Shown here: positions 1 to 4,114 of the stretch, piece by piece
Position numbering within the stretch: position 1 is the stretch's first letter
Layout: every line of letters starts with the position of its first letter
Origin: an uncultured Collinsella sp.
Lineage (GTDB): Bacteria > Actinomycetota > Coriobacteriia > Coriobacteriales > Coriobacteriaceae
Length of the DNA stretch: 7,714 nucleotides
NCBI GenBank assembly: GCA_900550185.1
Contig: URRN01000095.1
Span: forward strand, 1-7,714
Direction: 5' to 3'
Translations under genes and position numbers: made by a program
Notes under the pieces: model-generated
Databases searched by the model: none
The model's input: only the letters and a program-made list of their open reading frames with translations
Told to the model about the DNA's origin: nothing

Positions 1-31
1 CGTGTCAGGGGTTCGATTCCCTTCCCCGCCA
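1..31 (+). tRNA. 3' end of a tRNA gene (partial, 5' part outside window)
   Basis: Seen: a T-arm with stem 7-11 (agggg), loop 12-18 (ttcgatt) and stem 19-23 (ccctt), then the acceptor 3' strand 24-30 (ccccgcc) and an A discriminator at 31. Bases 32-34 are CCT, so the CCA tail is not encoded. The missing 5' acceptor strand should read ggcgggg. The anticodon lies outside the window, so identity cannot be assigned. The variable-loop bases GTGTC (2-6) and A73 are compatible with tRNA-Phe, but this is weak. The gene is followed 14 nt later by an intrinsic terminator. Its last bases are duplicated at 1784-1803. Confidence 0.85.
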
Positions 32-71
32 CCTTGAATTGACTAGGACCTCTGCAAAGAGGTCCTTTTCT
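14..71 (+). repeat. Direct repeat copy 1 (tRNA T-loop to terminator)
   Basis: Bases 14-71 match 1784-1841 with a single difference (A60 versus G1830). The match resumes beyond the IS: 1656-1660 (tttat) equals 1842-1846. Without the IS this is a 63-bp direct repeat. It runs from inside the tRNA T-loop through the acceptor end and terminator, the part of a tRNA gene normally duplicated by site-specific integration at its 3' end. Confidence 0.9.
45..71 (+). terminator. Intrinsic terminator of the tRNA, U-tract interrupted by the IS
   Basis: A perfect 8-bp stem (aggacctc 45-52 with gaggtcct 59-66) with loop tgcaaa is followed by TTTT and CT. The intact second copy at 1815-1846 shows that the original tail was ttttcttttat. 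The insertion element begins at about 72 and replaces the second half of the U-tract with aatat. Confidence 0.85.
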
Positions 72-72
72 A

Positions 73-89
73 ATATGAGAAAGCCATTG
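73..89 (+). repeat. Subterminal inverted repeat, left (3' side of transposase)
   Basis: The sequence atatgagaaagccattg is the exact reverse complement of 1634-1650. The match stops on both sides (A72 against C1651, T90 against C1633), so the repeat is 17 bp. Confidence 0.9.
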
Positions 90-93
90 TCAA
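88..93 (-). promoter_or_regulatory. Outward-facing consensus -35 box near the IS end
   Basis: On the minus strand 93-88 reads TTGACA, a perfect -35 hexamer pointing out of the left end of the element. IS110-family elements are known to build a promoter when they circularise, with the -35 from one end and the -10 from the other. Here the circular junction would offer only weak -10 candidates (gacgat at 17-nt spacing, cgatat at 19), so activity is uncertain. Confidence 0.45.
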
Positions 94-109
94 TAGGCAT
101 GTTCGTTCG

Positions 110-135
110 AGCCCGGTTTGAAACCGGGCTTTTTC
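110..135 (+). terminator. Intrinsic terminator inside the IS end, facing incoming transcription
   Basis: Bases 110-130 form a near-perfect palindrome (agcccggttt, G, aaaccgggct) followed by TTTTT on the plus strand. There is no plus-strand gene between the tRNA terminator and this hairpin, so it probably stops read-through from the tRNA into the transposase antisense strand. On the minus strand no T-run follows the hairpin. Confidence 0.7.
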
Positions 136-138
136 GTT

Positions 139-345
139 TCCCGTCGGGAGAGCCCGCGCACGCTGCATGGCTTAGTCGACGCTTGCCTGGCAAGCTAATA
201 TCCGCGGGCTCTTGCGGGTGCGCTTCCGGCGGTCAGCCCGGTATGTCCGCGCGCCCCACCGCATTTCGATTCTCCGTCCGGCGCTATCGTACGAATCCAG
301 TCTTTTGTCGGGCGCGGCCCGGGGGCTGCCCATCAAAAAGGTCGT
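139..345 (-). ncRNA. Candidate IS110-family bridge/seekRNA region
   Basis: This non-coding stretch downstream of the transposase stop is rich in stem-loops. The clearest reads, on the minus strand, as a 10-bp stem (212-203 with 158-149) around an internal loop and a terminal hairpin (195-190 with 186-181). The 5' side of the internal loop is ATATTAG (201-195), identical to the element's own left end plus core (76-70). The 3' side begins CGTC, resembling the other element end. Upstream in the RNA, 308-301 reads ACAAAAGA, matching 7 of 8 bases of the target ATAAAAGA (1660-1653). Bases 343-334 read GACCTTTTTG, sharing CCTTTT with the other target half. Known: IS110-family RNAs use paired loops to match donor and target. 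The ends given are approximate. The matches are short and partly low-complexity, so this is a hypothesis. Confidence 0.4.
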
Positions 346-409
346 GAACTCGCGCCGGCGATGCGTCGAGGCGCGGGCCCTCCCGGCGGGAGTCGGTTGT
401 AGCCGGCCG

Positions 410-1519
410 CTAGAGGACGGTCCCCTCAGACCTGCACCCGATCTCCCAGACCCAGCAGGCGAGCTCGCGCGCCACGGCGGCGTTGGCCTTGCACGCGCTC
501 TTGCCCGCCGCGGCCAGCGCCTCGCGGCGGCGGTGGAGCCTGGCGGTGCAGTCGTCCGCCCTCGAGCGTATCGCCGGGGGCACGTCGGTGCCGGGGGCTG
601 GGGCCTTTGGCCTCGGGGAGCACGTGGAGTAGTGCCATGCGGACTCTATGAGCGCCGTGCGCGCGAGCGCGTTGCCGGCCTTGGTTATCCCGCCGCGCCG
701 CTCGGACTCGCCGCTCGAGTGCTCCGACGGGGTCAGTCCGCACCAGCTCGCGAAGGCCGGCGCCGAGCGGAACCTGCTGAAGGACCCGGCCTCCGCCGCG
801 AGCCTGAAGGCCGTCAGGGTGTCGACCCCCTTGATGCAGGACAGCGCCTCCACCGTCGCCCGCCAGCGGTCGGTGCCCGCCAGCGCGACGACCCTCCTCT
901 CGAGCTGCCGCCTGTCCGACTCCGCGCAGCGGGCGGCCGTGACGTAGTACTCCAGCGCGTCGCGCTGCGGCCCCTCGAGCCTGATCTCCGAGACCCACCT
1001 CCAGTGGGCCCTCGTCCAGGCCTTCTTCCTCGCCCCGTCGGCGTTGCGCTCGTCCCAGACGTGGCCCAGCCTGATCAGGAACATGTTGAGGCGCTGCCTC
1101 GAGCGGCGGAGCTCGCGGGTCGCGTCGTCGAGGGCGCGGTCGAGGTCCCGGGCGGCCTCGACCGCCATGTCGGGCAGCGGGACCTCGACGATGTTGTGGG
1201 TGGCGAGCATGCGGGCGATGAACTCGGCGTCGCGCCGGTCGTTCTTGCGCCGGGCGTCCGCCGCCGGCCTCTGCATCTTGGAGACGGCGGCCACGGCGCA
1301 GTCGAGGCCGAGCGCGCGCAGCTCGCGCGCCATGTGGAACCCGGTGGGGCCGCTCTCGTAGCACGCCCTCGGGTCCTCGAAGCCGAGGGCCCACTCCGCG
1401 ATCTCGGAGGCGTCGGTGCCGAAGCTGCGGCGCACCACCTCGCCGGTGAAGGGGTTGAACGCCGCGGCGGCGACCGATCGCGCGTGGACGTCCAGGCCGA
1501 TGGAGGTAACATGGGGCAT
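410..1519 (-). CDS. IS110-family transposase (DEDD recombinase), apparently intact
   Basis: This 369-residue protein catalyses excision and insertion of the surrounding element. The N-terminal RuvC-like DEDD domain shows Asp10 (SIGLD), Glu55 (CYESG), Asp94 and Asp97 (KNDRRD). A central arginine-rich helical stretch spans about 120-210. The C-terminal Transposase_20 domain (about 222-305) has the helix-hairpin-helix-like segment CIKGVDTLTAFRLAAEAG and the motif GLTPSEHSSGESERRGGITK, whose Ser268 or Ser269 should be the catalytic serine. All expected catalytic positions are present and the length is near the family norm (roughly 300-450). The ATG is supported by GGGGAGGAGG (1535-1526 on the minus strand) six bases upstream. 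Codon third positions are almost all G or C, more extreme than in the neighbouring genes, which suggests horizontal arrival. Large open frames on the opposite strand (for example 212-1690) are by-products of this composition. Confidence 0.95.
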   Translation of the reverse strand: MPHVTSIGLDVHARSVAAAAFNPFTGEVVRRSFGTDASEIAEWALGFEDPRACYESGPTGFHMARELRALGLDCAVAAVSKMQRPAADARRKNDRRDAEFIARMLATHNIVEVPLPDMAVEAARDLDRALDDATRELRRSRQRLNMFLIRLGHVWDERNADGARKKAWTRAHWRWVSEIRLEGPQRDALEYYVTAARCAESDRRQLERRVVALAGTDRWRATVEALSCIKGVDTLTAFRLAAEAGSFSRFRSAPAFASWCGLTPSEHSSGESERRGGITKAGNALARTALIESAWHYSTCSPRPKAPAPGTDVPPAIRSRADDCTARLHRRREALAAAGKSACKANAAVARELACWVWEIGCRSEGTVL

Positions 1520-1539
1520 GGGAAGCCTCCTCCCCGCAG

Positions 1540-1560
1540 GTGCGGTAAGGGCTACCGCAC
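1540..1560 (-). other. Hairpin just upstream of the transposase ribosome binding site
   Basis: A perfect 8-bp inverted repeat (gtgcggta 1540-1547, taccgcac 1553-1560) with a 5-nt loop lies 4 nt before the transposase Shine-Dalgarno. It could modulate translation of the transposase or belong to a structured 5' leader. A second stem (ccgcgg 1597-1602 with 1615-1620, minus-strand loop cgcagcttcttt) lies further upstream. Function is inferred only from position. Confidence 0.4.
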
Positions 1561-1633
1561 GGGCCGATACTCAAAGCCCATTGTGGCACCCCGAGCCCGC
1601 GGAAAGAAGCTGCGCCGCGGGGGAGGCGGCCCC

Positions 1634-1650
1634 CAATGGCTTTCTCATAT
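1634..1650 (-). repeat. Subterminal inverted repeat, right (5' side of transposase)
   Basis: The sequence caatggctttctcatat is the exact reverse complement of 73-89. It lies 114 bases upstream of the transposase start and 3 bases inside the element edge. Confidence 0.9.
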
Positions 1651-1660
1651 CGTCTTTTAT

Positions 1661-1783
1661 GAAGTTCCCACATGGAATCGAACCCCGTGAGGGCGCGGGG
1701 CTGAGTAAACGCGTAAGCGTTTGCCAGCGCAGCTCGCAAGGCGCGTAAGCGCCGCAGCGGTCCGTCCGCGCAGCGCGCGGACG
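1661..1783. repeat. Chain of GC-rich palindromes between the two tRNA-end repeats
   Basis: No coding region is supported here. Four hairpins follow one another. They are ccccg/cgggg (1683-1687, 1696-1700), aaacgc-GTAA-gcgttt (1707-1722), ggcgc-GTAA-gcgcc (1740-1753), and a 9-bp stem with loop AGC (1763-1771, 1775-1783). The 10-mer cgcgtaagcg recurs at 1710 and 1742. GTAA closed by C-G would be a GNRA tetraloop in a plus-strand RNA. The last palindrome ends exactly where the second tRNA-end repeat begins. Bases 1674-1686 (ggaatcgaacccc) are the reverse complement of the tRNA T-arm at 8-20. Possible identities are a REP-like palindromic unit, the core of a miniature tRNA-targeted element, or a structured RNA. 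Confidence 0.6.
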
Positions 1784-1846
1784 CGATTCCCTTCCCCGCC
1801 ACCTTGAATTGACTAGGACCTCTGCAAAGGGGTCCTTTTCTTTTAT
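1784..1846 (+). repeat. Direct repeat copy 2 (truncated tRNA 3' end plus terminator)
   Basis: This copy begins in the T-loop (cgattccc), continues through the acceptor strand ccccgcc, A73 and the terminator, and ends in ttttcttttat. It cannot be a working tRNA: no 5' half, D-arm or anticodon arm precedes it, only palindromes. It resembles the displaced 3' end left at the far side of an element integrated into a tRNA gene (attR-like). No integrase gene is present in the interval. Confidence 0.85.
1815..1846 (+). terminator. Second copy of the tRNA terminator, uninterrupted
   Basis: The stem aggacctc (1815-1822) pairs with gGggtcct (1829-1836). The single change from copy 1 turns an A-U pair into a G-U wobble, so the hairpin is kept. 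The tail ttttcttttat is complete. It also carries the target sequence tcttttat (1839-1846), an unoccupied equivalent of the IS insertion site. Confidence 0.75.
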
Positions 1847-2098
1847 CGAGGGCTCTGCGGAAACTGCGTCCCAGAATTTGGATTCAGAGTGGGATGCGCT
1901 TTCCGGCCACCTGCTTCCGGCGCATATGTACATCTCGGCGCACCAGCTCGTGCCCACCTGTCCCAGACATTCCTCCCACTTTTGCGCCACTTTACAGACC
2001 GTTCGGTCGCCTGTCCGCACACGCGGGTATACTCAAAACGATACTTATCCTATGCAATACGATGCAGGCTCGGCCTGCGCGATCCGAAGGGGGCAGTG
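1847..2098. other. Non-coding stretch before the GH5-like gene
   Basis: No gene is supported. Frames that extend upstream of 2099 have no recognisable protein content. A 6-bp hairpin (gcaggc 2064-2069, gcctgc 2073-2078, loop TCG) lies 20 bases before the start codon and could sit in the 5' leader. A weak promoter candidate lies at 2028. Otherwise I see nothing recognisable. Confidence 0.5.
2028..2033 (+). promoter_or_regulatory. Possible -10 box for the GH5-like gene and rsmI
   Basis: TATACT in the context cgggTATACTcaaaa is a good -10 match 66 bases before the start codon. No good -35 is found at 16-18 nt; TTTACA at 1991-1996 is too far away. The call rests on one hexamer. Confidence 0.3.
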
Positions 2099-3160
2099 AT
2101 GGAGAGGATACTCGGCGTTAATCTCTCTGGCTGGTTTATTCCCGAGCCTTGGGTGACCCCGTCGCTATACGCGGCGACCGGTGCATCCAACGCGGCCGAG
2201 CTGCAGGAGGCCATGGGCACCGCCGCCTATAACGAGCGCATGCGCCGTCATTACGAGACGTTTGTGAGCGAGGACGATTTCCGTCGCATGGCGCAGATCG
2301 GTCTCAACGCCGTGCGTCTGCCGGTGCCCTGGTATGCCTTTGGCTCGCAGGAGTCCGATGCGTCCTACATCTCGGTTGTCGACTACATCGACCGCGCGAT
2401 TGAGTGGGCTGCCAAGTACAACATTCGCGTGCTGCTTGACCTGGCGACTGTGCCCGGTGGCCAGGGCGATTCCAACGATTCGCCCGCCACGCCGGAGGCT
2501 GTTGCCGAGTGGCATTCGTCCACTAACGGCCGCCATGTCGCACTCGACGTGCTCGAGCGCTTGGCCGAGCGTTACGGCGAGGCCGAGAGCCTGCTGGGCA
2601 TTGAGCTGCTGGATACGCCGCAGATGAGTGTCCGCAAGAGCCTCTTTACCATGACGGATGGCATTCCGGCCCACTACCTGCGCAATTTCTATCGCGATGC
2701 CTACGAGCTCGTTCGTTCGTATATGCCCGAGGATAAGATCGTCGTCTTCTCGTCGTCGGGGCATCCCAGCGAGTGGAAGCATTTTATGCGCGGCGCCAAG
2801 TACAAGAACGTCTACATGGACCTTCACTTGTACCATTACCGCGACGAGCATGCGCTCGACATCACGAGCCCCCGCGGGCTGACGACGGCGATTTCGCGTA
2901 ACAAGCGCGAGCTCAAAGAAGCGATTTCGACTGGGTTCCCCGTGCTGGTGGGCGAATGGTCGGGCGCGGCGATCTTTGCCAACTCGTCGGTTACGCCCGA
3001 GGGCCGCAATGCCTACGAGCGCGTGTTTATCGCCAACCAGCTGGCTTCGTTTGCGCCAGCTGCCGGTTGGTTCTTCCAAACGTGGAAGACCGAGAAGCGC
3101 ATTGCAGCATGGGACGCCCGCGCGGCGCTCGGTACGCTCGAGCGCGGCATGATTGAATAG
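2099..3160 (+). CDS. GH5-like glycoside hydrolase homologue with altered active site
   Basis: This 353-residue protein resembles the GH5 exo-1,3-glucanase/cellulase superfamily. The N-terminus (GVNLSGWFIPEPWVTPSLY, residues 6-24) is the typical opening of the exo-1,3-glucanase group. Further (beta/alpha)8 signatures are Arg73 in AVRLPVPW, His243 and Tyr245 in DLHLYHY, the nucleophile Glu286 in VGEWSG, and Trp324 in AGWFFQTW. The acid/base Asn-Glu-Pro motif after strand 4 reads Asp172-Thr173-Pro (GIELLDTP), and the usual His of DLHGAPG is Ala116 (DLATVPGG). Normal retaining hydrolysis is therefore doubtful. No signal peptide or membrane segment is seen, so it is probably cytoplasmic. I chose ATG 2099 because homology begins there and a purine-rich gggggcag precedes it; GTG 2096 is the alternative. 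rsmI starts 6 bases downstream, suggesting co-transcription. Substrate unknown. Confidence 0.8.
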   Translation: MERILGVNLSGWFIPEPWVTPSLYAATGASNAAELQEAMGTAAYNERMRRHYETFVSEDDFRRMAQIGLNAVRLPVPWYAFGSQESDASYISVVDYIDRAIEWAAKYNIRVLLDLATVPGGQGDSNDSPATPEAVAEWHSSTNGRHVALDVLERLAERYGEAESLLGIELLDTPQMSVRKSLFTMTDGIPAHYLRNFYRDAYELVRSYMPEDKIVVFSSSGHPSEWKHFMRGAKYKNVYMDLHLYHYRDEHALDITSPRGLTTAISRNKRELKEAISTGFPVLVGEWSGAAIFANSSVTPEGRNAYERVFIANQLASFAPAAGWFFQTWKTEKRIAAWDARAALGTLERGMIE

Positions 3161-3166
3161 GTTGAT

Positions 3167-4045
3167 ATGACGCAAAACAGCGCCCATACGGGCAAACTCT
3201 ATGTGGTCGGCACGCCCATCGGCAACCTGGGCGACCTGTCCCCGCGCGTTGGCGAGGCGTTTGCCGCCGCCGATGTCATTTGCTGCGAAGACACGCGTGT
3301 GACGTCAAAGCTGCTGATGCATCTGGGCATTTCCAAGCCGCTTGTCCGTTGCGATGAGAATGTGATCGCCAGCCGCGCCGCCGGCCTGGTCGACCGTCTG
3401 CTGGCGGGGGAGACCCTCGCCTTTGCCTCGGACGCCGGCATGCCGAGCGTGTCCGATCCCGGCCAGGCGCTAGTTGAGGCGGCGCGTGAGGCCGATGTGC
3501 CCGTCGAAGTTATTCCCGGGCCCTCTGCTTGCGTCACGGCGCTTGTTTCGTCCGGCATTCCCTGCGAACATTTTTTCTTCGAGGGCTTTTTGGGCCGAAA
3601 GAACGGCGACCGCGTGCGCCGTTTGCAGCGCCTTGCCGTGGTGCCCGGCGCGCTCATCTTCTACGAGTCTCCACATCGCATCGTGGCGACGCTCGAGGCC
3701 GTGGCGGAGGTCTTTCCCCAGCGTGAGGTTGCCGTCTGCCGCGAACTCACCAAGCTGCACGAGGAGGTCTTGCGCGGGCCCGCTGCCCAGCTTGCCGAGG
3801 AGCTGCGTGCTCGCGGCGAGGTAAAGGGCGAGATTGCGCTGGTCATCGCGCCGCCGAGCGAGGATGAGGAGGCCGGTATCGTGCCGGTTGGCGCCGCGGC
3901 AGCGGATCCCGACGAGGCCCTGCGCGAGGATATCCGCGCCGCGCTCGAGGAGGGGGAGCCCGCCTCTGCGGTGGCCAAGCGCCTGTCTCAGAAGTATTCG
4001 CGCCGCAAGCGCGATGTCTATGCCATGGTGCTCGATATGCAATAG
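3167..4045 (+). CDS. rsmI: 16S rRNA (cytidine1402-2'-O)-methyltransferase RsmI
   Basis: RsmI uses S-adenosylmethionine to methylate the 2'-O of C1402 in 16S rRNA at the ribosomal decoding centre. The 292-residue length is typical. Family signatures of the tetrapyrrole-methylase-like fold are seen in order: LYVVGTPIGNLGDLSPR (11-27), CCEDTRVTSKLL (39-50), FASDAGMPSVSDPG (86-99), VIPGPSACVTAL (115-126), FFFEGFLGRK (136-145), FYESPHRI (165-172) and ELTKLHEEVLRG (193-204). The C-terminal extension (about 245-292) ends in the usual helical segment with SRRKRDVYAM. The start ATG is 6 bases after the GH5-like stop, with only a weak Shine-Dalgarno, so translational coupling is plausible. A 69-nt gap with a possible new promoter separates it from metG. 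The rsmI-metG neighbourhood is common in Gram-positive genomes. Confidence 0.96.
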   Translation: MTQNSAHTGKLYVVGTPIGNLGDLSPRVGEAFAAADVICCEDTRVTSKLLMHLGISKPLVRCDENVIASRAAGLVDRLLAGETLAFASDAGMPSVSDPGQALVEAAREADVPVEVIPGPSACVTALVSSGIPCEHFFFEGFLGRKNGDRVRRLQRLAVVPGALIFYESPHRIVATLEAVAEVFPQREVAVCRELTKLHEEVLRGPAAQLAEELRARGEVKGEIALVIAPPSEDEEAGIVPVGAAAADPDEALREDIRAALEEGEPASAVAKRLSQKYSRRKRDVYAMVLDMQ

Positions 4046-4069
4046 ATGGAGGATATCCAACCCTTGCGC

Positions 4070-4075
4070 TAGAAT
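4070..4075 (+). promoter_or_regulatory. Possible -10 box upstream of metG
   Basis: TAGAAT lies 39 bases before the metG start, in the gap after rsmI, and would place a start site near 4082. No convincing -35 is seen 17 nt upstream. The gap also contains gaggat (4049-4054) and atcctc (4077-4082), which can pair. No T-box-like leader fits in 69 bases. Confidence 0.3.
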
Positions 4076-4114
4076 CATCCTCTGTATGCAACGTTTTTCT
4101 GGAGGACAAACCCC

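Larger units (their letters stand above)
72..1655 (-). mobile_element. IS110-family insertion element, about 1.58 kb
   Basis: The element holds one transposase gene (410-1519, minus), a short 5' non-coding end (1520-1652) and a long 3' non-coding end (72-409). Boundaries come from the target: both edges carry TCT (69-71 and 1653-1655). Joining 61-71 to 1656-1660 gives ggtccttttcttttat, identical to the uninterrupted copy at 1831-1846. There is no longer target duplication, as expected for IS110-type recombination at a short core; the exact cut within TCT cannot be fixed. A 17-bp perfect inverted repeat lies just inside the ends, one base from the left edge and three from the right. Subterminal repeats and a long non-coding region 3' of the transposase are features of the IS1111 subgroup. 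Placement in that subgroup is inference. Confidence 0.85.

Noticed and set aside
1707..1753. CRISPR-like array, because cgcgtaagcg occurs twice
   Set aside because: There are only two 10-base copies with a short spacing, each the loop region of a hairpin with a different stem; no repeat-spacer pattern exists.
212..1802. Long open frames on the plus strand (212-1690) and in a second minus frame (426-1802) over the transposase
   Set aside because: They are arginine/alanine/glycine/proline-rich shadows of a very GC-rich gene, and the minus frame at 410-1519 carries all IS110 motifs.
1784..1803. Second tRNA gene
   Set aside because: Only the T-loop to discriminator is present; no acceptor 5' strand, D-arm or anticodon arm is found in the preceding palindromic sequence.
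1571..2020. Minus-strand frame sharing a peptide with another minus frame at 5-193
   Set aside because: The shared residues are translations of the duplicated tRNA 3' end and terminator, so the similarity reflects the DNA repeat and not a protein.
2165..3187. 340-codon minus-strand frame over the GH5-like gene
   Set aside because: Antisense shadow; the plus frame has GH5 signatures throughout.
4046..4114. T-box or SAM riboswitch leader before metG
   Set aside because: The gap is only 69 bases and shows no T-box consensus, terminator/antiterminator pair or SAM-aptamer core.
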